From Pinus tabuliformis (taxonomy: Eukaryota; Streptophyta; Pinopsida; Pinales; Pinaceae), in contig CM062813.1 of the NCBI GenBank assembly GCA_031772625.1, positions 689,574,420 through 689,638,419 of the forward strand: a stretch of 64,000 bases of DNA, read 5' to 3'. The notes under the pieces were generated by a model that worked only from the letters and a program-made list of their open reading frames with translations, did no database searches and was not told the DNA's origin. The position numbers and the translations under genes are program-made. Each line of letters opens with the position of its first letter. Within the stretch, counting starts at the first letter, position 1. This document shows positions 1-10,904 of this stretch, piece by piece.

Positions 1-93
1 AGTGTTGAGGCCGACTTGGACAACTTGAAAAATACAAAATTTCTTCTTTGTTTTGCCAATGAAAATACTGACCAAAACAAGAAATTTTCAACA
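1..93 (-). mobile_element. Start of a copia-like LTR, cut by the window edge
   Basis: Read on the minus strand, a purine-rich tract (AAGAGGGAG, just above 93) is followed by TGTTGAAAATTTC. This is the same arrangement of polypurine tract and LTR start as at 25040-25061 in the copia tandem of this window, though the rest of the sequence differs. An imperfect inverted repeat lies at about 36-90 (AAATTTCTTCTTTGTTTTG against CCAAAACAAGAAATTT). Only 93 bp are visible, so the family assignment is an inference. Confidence 0.4.
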
Positions 94-1079
94 CTCCCTC
101 TTAGCTAGGGAGGTACTTTTCATTCTCTCTCTCAAGATCAATCTCCCCGACCAATCCACTAGTCTCTCAGTAATGACCTAAGGGAGAGATCACAAAGTCA
201 ATCTCATCACCATAAGGAAAGATAGTATCAAACTCATCCCACAAGACAAACCCAATGGCATAAATGGTCAACACCCAACTGACCATGGGATCAATCAATG
301 AGGCCAAAACTCTCCAACCATATGAAATGATTTCTCAGTCAAGCACAATGACTCAAGAGAATATTCAAAATAAATCTTCCCAACCAAGTCCACTTGGTCT
401 CTCAATCAAACACAATGACTCAAGGAAGAGAACACAAAATTAGTGTCCCCGACCAAACCCACTGGTCTCTCAATCAATCTCAATGACTTAAGGGATCACT
501 CCAAGCCTCAAAACCAAACTCCCCAAACACATTGGTTTCTCAGTCAATCTCAATGACCCAAGGGAGTGATCAAGACAATCTTCCCGACCATAGACCATGG
601 TCTCTCAGCTAAGCCCAAGGAAGTGTGAAGGCTTTGGGAGAAGGGCTAAAGTCCAGCGAAGAAATGAAGGATGTCTTGAATCTTGGATCAGCTCTATAGT
701 GCGAAATTTTCTGTGAAACTAGGGTTTCCTCAGGTCCGATTTTGGAAGAAGCATAAGCACACTTTGTTTGGAGAGCAGTTCTTATTGTGAGTAGTTGGCC
801 TGGTCTCAGAGAGTTTGTTTTGGGTCTTAGGTCTTGGAAGTCTCCTTTGAAGTTTATATGAAGTTCTGATGGGTTTGCCCCCTCGGTGGGGTGTTGCCCT
901 GGAATGGAGCCTATATCTTGTGTTCATTGTGTTTGGCATTTATCTTGATGATGAAAGAACGTAATAATATTAAGAAGAAGAACCTAAATCACAAGTAAAT
1001 GTCATGTAAAGGAAAACATTAAGCCGCCCTATCAGTTTTCCAACAAAAGATTCCACCCTAACCAATCTGTTTACCTTTC
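94..1079. repeat. Degenerate tandem repeat block and non-coding flank
   Basis: From about 148 to 630 a unit of roughly 70-80 bp recurs with much variation; its core reads 'gaccaa..ccactggtctctcaatcaa..caatgactcaaggga'. At least five copies can be followed by eye. From 630 to 1079 I see no repeat or credible coding. If the LTR start at 1-93 is real, this would be the 3' untranslated part of that minus-strand element. Confidence 0.45.
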
Positions 1080-1860
1080 TGAGTACAGGGCAAAGTTCTG
1101 AGTGGCAGATCATTGTTCTGAGCCATTATCTGTGGCAGCGAGGAGGCAGCAGATTACTGTTTTGGAGTGGCATGGAAGGTGGAACCCCCTTTCTCTGTGA
1201 CAGCGAGGTTGGAGACATATTCCCAAGATAGCAGAGAACTGTTTGTGGTTTGCTGAAGCTGCGGGAGGCTAATATAGGCCTACCTGAGGGAAGGAACTTT
1301 TTGAGGCAGTATTCTGTGGCAGCTAATTGTCTCCAAGCAAGATAGTTTTGAGGCAGGTGAAGGCTATCCCTTGAAGCAACGAGGCTGGAACCAGCCCTGA
1401 GAGTCAGTGAGATATTGCTTTGAGGCAGCGAGTAGGGTAGAACCCAATCTTCTGTGGCAGTGAGGGTTTCTGAGGTAGCATTTTAATCTGTGGCAACAGC
1501 AGGTCACTTTCTTAAGTTTATGGCAGTAGCAGATCGCTGTCTGAAGCAGCGGATCACTCCCCTAAGGCAGCCAAACGGTTGTGACCCTAACACAGAGACA
1601 GCGGGTGAAGGATGAACCAGGCAGCGGATTGTCAAGGGTGACAGGGGGGCCGAGATACACCTCGCTAGGGCTGCGAGGACTGGCAAGAGGACTGTGACCC
1701 CTCACGCATAGACAACAAGTGCTGGAAAGAGAAGGATGAACCAGGCAATGAATTGTCAAGGCTGACAGGAGCGCTGAGATTCACCTTGTTAGGGCAGCGA
1801 GGGTTGGCAAGACAGTAACCAGGACTGGGGACGCAGCTGAGGCAATGAAGGGAATTGACA
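1080..1860. repeat. GGCAGCGAG-rich degenerate repeats with a ~113 bp imperfect duplication
   Basis: Short variants of 'ctgtggcagcgagg' and 'gaggcagcgag' recur irregularly through the block. Within it, 1580-1691 and 1693-1814 are two imperfect copies of one unit, each running from TGTGACCC through 'aaggatgaaccaggca' and 'attgtcaagg' to 'ggcaagag'. The second copy carries a short insertion. Small open frames here are by-products of the repeat. From 1860 to 2069 I see nothing recognisable. Confidence 0.5.
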
Positions 1861-2074
1861 ACAGCCGATCTGGTCAGCCTGGGTTAAACTGAGGTAAGAA
1901 TAGCTGGGAAACCAACCGTTGTGTAACAGAACTAGATAGTACTAGTTGCAAACATGAAGTTGGAATTATAGCCGTTTTGGCGGATCATTGTGTTGTATAG
2001 GTCTGTTGTTTATTGGACAGTTAGCCCTAATCTACAATAGTTTGCTGACGAACATATGGTTGTTTGAATATCTT

Positions 2075-3365
2075 TGTCATGTCCCTTCCTAAATTAATTT
2101 GGAACAAGATTAATTATTACATTTTGGGGCCAATTTTGGAGGTGATGGGGCCCATTCAATTTTATTAGGAGGTTAGACTTAGCATAAGTTATTTTGTTGT
2201 GGTTAAGTTGATGTGGTTAAGTATACGTGGGGGCCACCCACACTAGGAGAATACGCACTCCCTAGTTCGATTTGCATGGAGGAGAAGTCGTTGGTTAAGT
2301 GAGGGACCCACGATGGAGGGAAAATGGAGGGAAAAGTGCTCCACAAAATCTATATAAGGAAGGCAGCTCTCCTCATTTCATTCATCTTTTGGCATATCGA
2401 ATTTCTCTTTGGTTGCTCGAGCTACTTAGCCGAGTCACTTGCTGTTTAGCAAGAGTTCTTCAAGCGAAGAGCTCACCCTTTCTTCGGGGGACTTCGAGTG
2501 CCACCCTAGAGAGGTTTTTCTTCAGTCTTTCCGGAGGAGGATTTCATTGTGGTTTCCAACAGTTGCATTCATCTCCAAGTGGTGCGTATTTCTGGAGGAC
2601 GCAGTGAAGGGAGCCTGATTTTGTTTGTGGCATCTTGCAGAGGAGTTTTGGCCGGGAGGATTTCAGGAGAGGAGGCATAGGAGATTTGTTGTCATTTTGG
2701 AGCGTTTGGGAGCTAGGGGAGAGTGCTTCTCTGTAGTGTGACTTTCGCACTTCTTGGGCTAGCGCAGAGGCAGCATTTGGTGCATACATGGGAGGTAGAG
2801 TATCAGTCTTTGAGGCTGAACTTTGTCACGGGAGCTAAGGGAAGCATTTGTGGAGGAGATTGCTACATTTCCGAAGCTTGGGAGGAGGATTTTGCTTGTA
2901 TTCCTTGCAGGTCGTATTCTTGAGTAGTTTGGAGGGCATAGGGCATATTGGAGGCCGAATTTGGGAGGTTGGATTCAAACCAAACCCTTTTTGGGTTTTT
3001 GTGGGTTTTGGTCAAGGAGCTTGGGGCTGAATTTATAGCATTTTCTGAGCAGTGGAGGTGGAGTTTCTTGCAGTTCCTTTCCAGCCAGCAGTGTAGTTTT
3101 CTGGGATAGCACAGAGCATTAGAGGAGCAGTCATTTCTAGCATTTGAGATCATTGTCTTATCACCTGGGTTCTGTCACGCTTGCCATTGAGGCAAGCCCA
3201 GGTGCATTCCTCCATACTATTGTACTTGCTCCATTGATTAATAAAATGGCTCAGTTGGTTCTACTTCTGGAGTTTTTATGAGCATTTATTGATTGTTGAA
3301 ATTTTCTATGTTGTAAATCGTTTTTGCTTTGCATATCATTGTTTATTTAAGTTTGGAACATTACA
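2075..3365 (+). repeat. 5' LTR of the chromovirus
   Basis: TG...CA-bounded and near-identical to 13161-14431. A TATA box (TATATAAG, 2351-2358) suggests where transcription starts, and AATAAA lies at 3240-3245. It holds a stretch of about 18 bp (around 2293-2312) that is missing from the right LTR. Small open frames inside it are not genes. Confidence 0.93.
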
Positions 3366-3366
3366 G

Positions 3367-3378
3367 TGGTATCAGAGC
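3367..3378 (+). promoter_or_regulatory. Primer-binding site (Met-tRNA type)
   Basis: TGGTATCAGAGC, one base after the LTR end. This 12-mer is complementary to the 3' end of plant initiator-Met tRNA, the usual primer of plant LTR retrotransposons. Confidence 0.92.
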
Positions 3379-3412
3379 TCAAATTCTGGCTCAGCCGTGG
3401 GGGAACTTTCCT

Positions 3413-4256
3413 ATGAGTGAGGAGGACCGACAAAATATTACTTACAGGAGGCAAAGGTACCGGAGCAGGGAGAGGGAGTTGGAGATTACTCCAGACACAG
3501 AGGATCGTGGGAAGACAGTGGTAGCAGAGGATATGGGGGAGCCCAAGAGCAGGGAAGAAATGGCCTTCGATAGTCTCTTGAAGGCCTTGAGCGATTTGGC
3601 AAAAGGGCAGAAGGAGATGCTGGACGAGATCAAGATGCAGAACCAGGAGTAGAGCACTCACCAGGAGTTTATATTTGGAGAGACTTCAAGGGCCTCTCAA
3701 CAACTCGATCACCTTTCACCTACTACGCAGCGGCCATCCTCGAGTGAGCCAACTCGAGCTACTTTACCTTCTTTTATACCTTTGGCACAAGGTGAAACGG
3801 GTGGAGGAGAGGATCCATCGTTGATGGGAGAGCATTTCAGGGAGTGGCAGTCCATGGGAGCAGATTTCAGAGAGGCTCTATCTTTCAGAGATTATTGCCA
3901 GCTCAAACAGAATGAGAAGGGGAAGGGCTATGGAAGCCATGGTACACAGAATTATGAGTTGCACCGCACCATTGGGAAGATGTATTTTCCCACCTATGAT
4001 GGCACTACCAAGTGCACAGCATGTGCTTGGGTGGAGAAGCTGGACACATACTTCTAGCTCAACAGGATGACAGAAGTAGAAGCCATCAAGATGGCCACAT
4101 TGCATTTGGAGGGGGAGGCACATGATTGGTGGTTTCATGGCTTGTCCACTTTGGGGCATGCCAGCGTGACCTCCTATGAGGACTTCACATGGAGAGTAGT
4201 GGAGCGTTTTGATCGGAGGGATCCAGAGGCTCACTTCAGGGAGTTGACTCAGCTCA
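3413..4256 (+). pseudogene. Chromovirus gag, N-terminal part, interrupted
   Basis: The ATG at 3413 is 47 bp after the LTR, and one frame runs to the nested insertion with stops at 3650-3652 and 4055-4057. The early part is charged and coiled-coil-like. The later part shows the retrotransposon gag signature: a YFPTYDG-like start, then 'ATLHLEGEAHDWW' and 'FTWRVVERFDRRDPEAHF'. Gag packages the element RNA. The frame is cut at the GCTCA target site, and coding resumes at 10560. Joining the two sides requires an extra frame change near 10585, so gag was already damaged, or was damaged independently of the insertion. Confidence 0.85.
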
Positions 4257-4673
4257 TGATCTGAAATGGGGCACTAAAGGCTTCTTGTCAGGCTTACAAG
4301 AACCTCTCCCACTCCAAAGCTTATATATTCCCAAGATCTAGGCTTATGATTGACAATTTGCGAAAATAAAAGAACTTGAAAGAGGTGTATGCTTGTGTTT
4401 GTTTTTAGATTGTTCAAGTTCTTATGTACATTTGCTTATGCTAATGTAAAACACACATAACAGTAAATACAATGCAGCAAATAAGCAAACACATGAGACA
4501 ACAATATAATATGGAGTTCACCCTGATATCTTGGGCTACGTCTCCTTGAGCTCTAATCAACTCGATTAGGCTCTTTGGGATTATGGATGAATTCTTTTAC
4601 AAGTTCCATACTCAACTCCAATAGGTTACGACTGAACCATTGGGCTTAGAATACCATTTTCATCCCTGGTCGT

Positions 4674-4960
4674 TTGGCTCTCTGGCTCTCGGCTCTTGGC
4701 TCTAGCTCTCAGCTCTGGCTCTCACTCTCGCTCTGGCTCTGGCTCTTGGCTCTGGCTCTTACTCTCGCTCTGGCTCTAGACTCTGGCTCGCACTCTCGCC
4801 TTTGGCTCTGGCTCTTGGCTCTCACTCTGGCTCTCACGAGCTTCTGGGTTCGCTCGACCTCCAAGCGACTCTCCGTCAATTGAGCTTTCTGGTTTTGCTC
4901 GACCTCCAAGCGACTCTCCATCAATTGAGCTCTCTGGTTTCGCTCGACCTCCAAGCGACT
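4674..4960. repeat. GGCTCT hexamer tract and 45-bp tandem repeat inside the LTR
   Basis: From 4674 to about 4845 the sequence is an imperfect run of CTCTGG/CTCTTGG units. From about 4853 to 4960 a 45-bp unit (core GCTCGACCTCCAAGCGACTC) occurs about 2.5 times. The right LTR (9173-9395) has the same tract with about one unit fewer. Long Leu/Ser-rich frames on the plus strand and Arg/Glu-rich frames on the minus strand result from this repeat. Confidence 0.85.
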
Positions 4961-5329
4961 CCAAAACTTCCTCTTTCAATTGTGCTCTCTGGCTTTTGTG
5001 AGGCATCCCTCCGGCTCTGCAGCTTCCTGTCCGTTCCTCTCTGTGCAATCATTCCTCTGCGTCTCTTCGACTGGCCCTCTGGCTCACTGGCTCTGTGGCT
5101 CTACGTCTTCTATAACGCATTCCTGTTACAACACATCATTGTTACAAAACGCCTGCTTACAGCGTGGCAAGGAGAATGGGAGCTGTTACAAAGAAAATAC
5201 ACAGGCGGCCTTTCTTCGAGCAAATTCCCGAAAACGGAACAAAATTCCAATACACAGAGATATACGCGAAAACACGGAAAAACCCGACCGAAATCCTTAA
5301 GACGGACTTCAAAGGAATATCAACCCACA

Positions 5330-5885
5330 TCTATAACCTTTTCGGGTCCGTGCTCTTATCGCACATCGCCAATCGCATTGCGTATGGCCAAAAAACCCAA
5401 ATACACAACAATACACTGAAAATCTGAAAATTCAAATTTCGAAATTTATGCAATCGCATTCATAAACCTCATCGCGTCCGTGCCTCAATCGCATATCGTA
5501 ATCGCATGTCGCGTATGTCAACAACCCTTTGTGCGATCCGATCACCGATCGTCGATCGCATCGACGTATCGCTATCGCTTTATCGGCATATCACAATCGT
5601 TGTGTTCATCGCACGCCGTCACTTGACCCTCCGAAATGCGATTAGCGATTAATTCCCGACCGTTGATCTGCTCCTCAATCCGACAGTCAATATTCCATCG
5701 CAATCGCAATGTCCAATGGTTCGAGGTCTGTGCGACGTCCGCTATATGGTTCCGATGCAATATATATATCACCAATGTCGATCGCTGATCCCGCTTTATC
5801 GCTATCGCGAGTCGCTCTACCCGGGTTCCGATATCACATGCAGGCCTTCCTCCGATGCGATATATTGAAGATCGCTAATCGGGGG
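5330..5885. other. CpG/ATCG-dense block of the nested LTR
   Basis: Words such as ATCGC, GATCG and CGATCG follow each other at high density, giving many CpG sites in an otherwise A/T-rich repeat. The same block is present in the right LTR at about 9715-10245. It is not coding. It may be a promoter region or a local structure; the sequence does not say which. Confidence 0.6.
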
Positions 5886-6192
5886 TCCTTAAGGCCTTTG
5901 GTCTAAGTCCTCCCTTGGAACCTTTCTGATGCGACATTTCCTTAAGGAACGCATATTCTCCATTAAGTCCCATTTATAAGAAATTGCCTCCTTTTCAAAG
6001 GACAATGGGCAAATTTCTTTTTACAATAACTTCTTCATCCGAAGTCCGTTTTCGCCCATTCAAATTGCGTTAGATTCAGAATGAAGAGATCTATGCAATG
6101 AGACTATTTCCAAGAGCATCCTTTGACTTTCATTTTCCTCTGTGAGGAATATTTTTAGACTTAGAAGTCTATACTAGATCCATTTTGGATCA

Positions 6193-6205
6193 CGCCTTCC
6201 CACTA
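6193..6205 (-). other. Polypurine tract of the nested element
   Basis: On the minus strand AGTGGGAAGGCG lies directly before the 3' LTR. Its position fits the plus-strand primer of reverse transcription and confirms the element's orientation. From 6206 to 7119 the interior is A/T-rich and I see nothing coding; this is probably 3' untranslated sequence. Confidence 0.7.
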
Positions 6206-7119
6206 AAAAGCTTTTGGACTCCAAAAGACTGATATATTGATCTAAACAGTAAATGAGAGTACCTCACCCTCTTCTTTTAGCCTCCATACACTTGCCTTAC
6301 ATAGTGCCTCTGAACCAAAGCCTTTGAACACTCCCTTCCTGGATGTGCTTGTCCTCCTGGGAAGAACTGTCTTCCTCCTTGACTTCATGCAGAACTCCTG
6401 AAGGAGAAGGTCACAGAAGGTAGTTTGAACTTCTCTGCCTTGATCATTGATCCAAGGTGGCTCAAACCAATGTGAAGTTACATCTACTTCACAAAATTTT
6501 CATTTGTATCTGTTTGACATACTGTCAACAACAACTGTTAACAACAACTGGATGGCCTAAACTCTTGCTTCAACAAAAGAAACAGATTTCACATCTTGTG
6601 AACACCTCCTTGTCTTTATATCTGCATACAAATGATTGACTAGATAACAAGCCAACAAAACATGCCTTTAAGACAATTGACCCTTCAAGTCAAGCATGTA
6701 GAAAAAGAACTTTAAGATTCTTTTTCAAAGATGAAACACTTCATCATTATCTCCATCTTGGAGACCAAATCAACTTTTTCCAAGTCAATATTACATTACA
6801 TGCATGTTTAAAAACAAAGCAATCAACCCTTCAAGTTAATCACACATACATGTTCAAATACAAGGGAATCATCAACATCCCTGTGTTCATGCATATCATG
6901 CTTATGCATGCATTTCATCCTTTGTTTTAAGCATGCATTTCATCCTTCAACTTTCGCTTAAGTACACTGTATTTTCGAAGCTTAAATGAATATAACATTG
7001 CAGCAATAAAGTGAGTCTCCGACTCAACTTTTCCATTCACCTTCTTGGTAAACCCTGCAACTTGCATTTCATTAACAAAGAAATGCAAATAGATGCATTA
7101 TATCAATAGACATACAATC

Positions 7120-8352
7120 TTAATTGGATAAGAACTCTAACCATTTCTTACCAAACCATTTCAAAGGTCCTTCCTTTGTCTGCACATCAACAGCAACATG
7201 TGAATCATCTTGAAACACATCATTTATGGAAACTTCCTTTCCATTCTTGCCATTTTCTCTTTCCACCTTCTTCAAGTTTCGTGGAAGCATTGTTGGATTC
7301 AAAGTCCAACACTTTTCAGCGATGTGTCCTTGCTTATGGCAGTGAGTGGAACACATGTGCATCCTCTTGACAGCATGATTTGCCTTGTCCAGTGGACCTT
7401 TGGCTTCTTGCTTCCTTTCCTTCAAAAGTTTCCTGTATGTGGCCATTCTCTTCCAACATCTAGAAACATTATGGTTAACCAAACCACAAAAAGAACATGC
7501 AATTCTTTTCCAATGCTTATATGGAAATTTACCGTGCTTTACATAATCAAAAGGAATATGATTAAAACCATATTTATACCTTTCTTTTTCACCTTTATTA
7601 CCTTCATGAGGAGGTGAACTAAATGAAGAAGTGGCTCCTTTTGAAACATTGTCAATCTCTTCAATGGTTTCAGAGTTTCCACAACTCTCTGGTTCAAGTG
7701 TATGCTTATGAACACCTTCTTCCTGCAAATGATGTTTCAAGCTATTGCATTCCCCATGAATACAATCTTTACACTCTTGAGGTAGAAGACCTGAAATGAA
7801 ACTCCTTCTTGGAACTGTTTCAATTGTCTTCATGGCAGCTTTGGAACTTTCTCCATAAGCTTGTCCATAGCCAAGACCCAAATACTTAGGCCTTTCCTCA
7901 ACCATTATTGGCTCAACAATACCCTGTGCATGTTTGCCCAAGCCTTTTCCTTCATAGCCCATCTTGGACATTAACTTGGAACCTATGCCTCTGGTATGTT
8001 TTTCAAAAGAACCAACATAAACATTCTTAGAGGAATTCGAAGACAAACTGGAATTGTTTACCTCTTCTTCAAGCTGATACTTGACTAAGGCTTCTTTGGT
8101 AACAAAGAGCTATGTCTCCAACTCATGCACCCTTTCCAGGTTCATATTTGTAATATGAAGTTGGCCTTCCACTTCCTACAATTTGTTAGAAAGCAACTGC
8201 TGCTCTTCCTTCATGGAATTCAACTGCTCTCGAAGTCCAACACTCATTTCTCTCACCATATCCATCATGATGAACAAGTCTTGCTTCATGTCTTCATCAA
8301 AGAATCTTGTGATGAAGGAAGGATTTGAGGACTCACTTGTAGAAGTTGTCAT
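7120..8352 (-). pseudogene. Coiled-coil / G-patch / CCHC zinc-knuckle protein of the nested element
   Basis: One frame runs from the ATG at 8352 (MTTSTSES) to the stop at 7120, about 410 codons, broken by two in-frame stops near 8176 and 8098. In order it shows a Glu/Gln/Leu-rich helical N-terminus; a G-patch ([20 protein letters not shown], then GIVEPI); an acidic/Ser-rich linker; a canonical knuckle [14 protein letters not shown] (CX2CX4HX4C); a second, irregular knuckle [15 protein letters not shown] (CX3CX4HX4C); and a basic C-terminus. G-patches and zinc knuckles bind RNA or partner helicases, so an RNA-binding, gag-like role is plausible. I see no capsid domain. It could also be a captured cellular G-patch gene. 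The 927-nt uninterrupted 3' part suggests modest age. Confidence 0.8.
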
Positions 8353-8741
8353 TATGAAAATGAACAAAAGAACTTCAAACAAGATTAACAAAGAGCTTAT
8401 TCAAGCAACCTTTTGCAACAAACCTCTTGTGCTTCAAGGATTGCTTTGAGGTCCTTTGGGATAAGAAGAATGCCTTCAGCCCTTCTTCCTTCTTGTCCTC
8501 TCCTGGACTTAGCTATCAATAGCTTTCCCTTCACCTCTACAAACTCAAACAATAGTCAGTTTACAAACAATCAAACAATCAATCCTCGACTGTTTAAACA
8601 CCTTTCAAGTTAAGCAAGCAAATAGATTGCTCTGTCAATCAAGCATCCTGCTTTGATCAATCAAGCATCATGATACCACCTACCCTGGTATAACTTAACT
8701 CTGATATCACCTTCTTTGAAGGTGGGGTTAATTAACCTGAT

Positions 8742-8753
8742 GCTCTGATACCA
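8742..8753 (-). promoter_or_regulatory. Primer-binding site of the nested element
   Basis: The minus strand reads TGGTATCAGAGC two bases after the 5' LTR end. This fixes the element on the minus strand and shows it used the same tRNA primer type as its host element. 8353-8741 is an untranslated leader with nothing else recognisable. Confidence 0.92.
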
Positions 8754-8755
8754 CC

Positions 8756-10559
8756 TGATCTGAAATGAGGCACTAAAGGCTTCTTATCATGCTTACAAGA
8801 ACCTCTCCCACTCCAAAGCTTATATATTCCCAAGATCTAGGCTTATGATTGACAATTTGCGGAAATAAAAGAACTTGAAAGAGGTGTATGCTTGTGTTTG
8901 TTTTTAGACTGTTCAAGTGCTTATGTACATTTGCTTATGCTAATGTAAAACACACATAACAGCAAATACAATGCAGCAAATAAGCAAACACATGAGGCAA
9001 CAATATAATATGGAGTTCACCCTGATATCTTGGGCTACGTCTCCTTGAGCTCTAATCAACTCGATTAAGCTCTTTGGGATTATGGTTGAATTCTTTTACA
9101 AGTTCCACACTCAGCTCCATTAGGTTAGGACTGAACCATTGGGCTTAGAATACCATTTTTATCCCTGGCCATTTGGCTCTCTGGCTCTCGACTCTTGGCT
9201 CTCGCTCTAGCTCTGGCTCTAGCTCTTGGCTCTGGCTCCGGCTCTGGCTCTTGCTCTCGGCTTTGGCTCTCGCTCTAGCTCTTGGCTCTGGCTCTCACCC
9301 TGGCTCTCACGAGCTTCTGGGTTCACTCGACCTCCTAGTGACTCTCTGTCAATTGAGCTCTCTGGTTTCGCTCGACCTCCAAGCGACTCCAAAACTTCCT
9401 CTTTCAATTGTGCTCTCTGGCTTTTGTGAGGCATCCCTCCGGCTCTGTGGCTTCCTGTCCGTTTCTCTGTCTGTTCCTCTCTTTGCAATCATTCCTCTGC
9501 GTCTCTTCGACTGGCCCTCTGGCTGACTGGCTCAGTGGCTTTGCGTCTTCTATAACGCATTCCTGTTACAACGCATCATTGTTACAAAACACTCGCTTAC
9601 AGCGTGGCAAGGAGAATGGGAGCCGTTACAAAGAAAATACACAGGAAAAACCCGACAGAAATCCTTAAGACAGACTTCAAAGGAATATCAACCTGCATCT
9701 ATAACCTTTTCGGGTCCGTGCTCTTACCGCACATCGCCAATCGCATTGCCTATGGCCAAAAAACCCAAATACACAACAATACACTGAAAATCCGAAAATC
9801 CGGATTTCAAAATTTATGCAATCGCATTCATAAACCTCATCGGGTCCTTGCCTCAATCGCATATCGAAATCACATGTCGCATATGTCAACGACCCTTTGT
9901 ATTGTGCGATCCGATCGCCGATCGCATCGGCGTATCGCTATCGCTTTATCGGCATATCGCAATCGCTGTGTTCATCGCACGCTGTCACTTGACCCTCCGA
10001 AATGCGATTAGCGATTAATTCCCGACAGTTGATCTACTCCTCGACCCGACAGTCGATATTCCATCGCAATCGCTTTATGGCAATCGCAATGTCCAACGGC
10101 CCGAGGTCTGTGCGACATCCGTTGTATGGTTCTGATACGATATATATATCGCTGATCCCGCTTTATCATTATCGCGAGTCGCTCTGCCCGGGTTCCGATA
10201 TCACATGCAGGCCTTCCTCCGATGCGATATATCGAAGATCGCTAATTGGGGGTCCTTAAGGCCTTTGGTATAAGTCCTCCCTTGGAACCTTTCCGATGCG
10301 ACATTTCCTTAAGGAACGCATATTCTCCATTAAGTCCCATTTATAAGAAATTGCCTCCTTTTCAAAGGACAATGAGCAAATTTCTTTTTACAATAACTTC
10401 TTCATCCGAAGTCTGTTTTCGCCCATTCAAATTGCGTTAGATTCAGAATGAAGAGATCTATGCAATGAAACTATTTCCAAGAGCATCCTTTGACTTTCAT
10501 TTTCCTCTGTGAGGAATATTTTTAGACTTAGAAGTCTATACTAGATCCATTTTGGATCA
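8756..10559 (-). repeat. 5' LTR of the nested G-patch element
   Basis: 1804 bp, homologous over its whole length to 4257-6192 and with the same TGATC/GATCA ends. It includes the GGCTCT tract (about 9173-9310), a shortened 45-bp repeat and the CpG-dense block (about 9715-10245). Confidence 0.92.
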
Positions 10560-10871
10560 GCTCAAGCAAACGGACATCCGAAGCATTATATTTCGGAGTT
10601 TTTGAGGGTCTCAGTCATGGTGCCTGATTTGTCAGATGTTAGGAGAGTATACACATTTGTGGAGGGGTTGATAGAGCCACTACGAGGACTGGTGAAGTCA
10701 AGTAAGCCATCTACTCTTCTGGAGGCTGTGACTTGTACGCTAGATTTGCAAGGGGCCATCCCCAAGACCCGGCACCATTTCCTCCACGCACTCCCTACAC
10801 TCAGAAGGGAGGTGACACTAGAGCACCTGCAGCGTAGAGAACAACCCCCAAGGATAGGGACAGTTGGATGA
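10560..10871 (+). pseudogene. Chromovirus gag, C-terminal part
   Basis: Gag resumes after the target duplication. The frame that includes 10602 reads YISEFLRVSVMVPDLSD and 'YTFVEGLIEPLRGLVK', the helical end of a retrotransposon capsid domain, and stops at 10869. No CCHC zinc knuckle is visible between here and the protease, so the nucleocapsid part is probably deleted or badly decayed. A one-base shift near 10585 separates this frame from the one entering the insertion. Confidence 0.75.
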
Positions 10872-10904
10872 TGAAACCAGGAGGGACCTCAGGAGGAGGA
10901 AGTT

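Larger units (their letters stand above)
4257..6192 (-). repeat. 3' LTR of the nested G-patch element
   Basis: 1936 bp, against 1804 bp for the other LTR. By eye most of the difference is one extra 45-bp repeat unit near 4850-4960 and about 72 bp (around 5203-5275) absent from the right copy. The ends TGATC/GATCA form a 5-bp inverted repeat. Frames inside it come from low-complexity DNA and are not genes. Confidence 0.92.
4257..10559 (-). mobile_element. Nested non-autonomous LTR element carrying a G-patch/zinc-knuckle gene
   Basis: A 6303 bp element inserted into the chromovirus gag. Its LTRs are 4257-6192 and 8756-10559, each bounded on the plus strand by TGATC...GATCA. The perfect 5-bp target duplication GCTCA is at 4252-4256 and 10560-10564. 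The primer site (8742-8753) and purine tract (6193-6205) both show it reads on the minus strand, so the 5' LTR is the right one. The 2.56 kb interior has one visible coding region on that strand. No protease, reverse transcriptase, RNase H or integrase motif is visible, so mobilisation must have been in trans. Confidence 0.92.

Noticed and set aside
148..630. CRISPR-like spaced repeats
   Set aside because: The units are degenerate, contiguous and of uneven length, and the setting is a plant nuclear genome.
2299..3153. Several 60-100 codon frames in the chromovirus LTR (and again at 13299-14106)
   Set aside because: Frames differ between the two LTRs, are broken in one or other copy, and overlap on both strands.
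4674..5419. Leu/Ser-rich plus-strand and Arg/Glu-rich minus-strand frames up to 205 codons
   Set aside because: They are products of the GGCTCT tract and 45-bp repeat inside an LTR and are not preserved in the matching LTR.
6457..6639. Short plus-strand frames in the nested element interior
   Set aside because: They are antisense to the element and have no recognisable domain.
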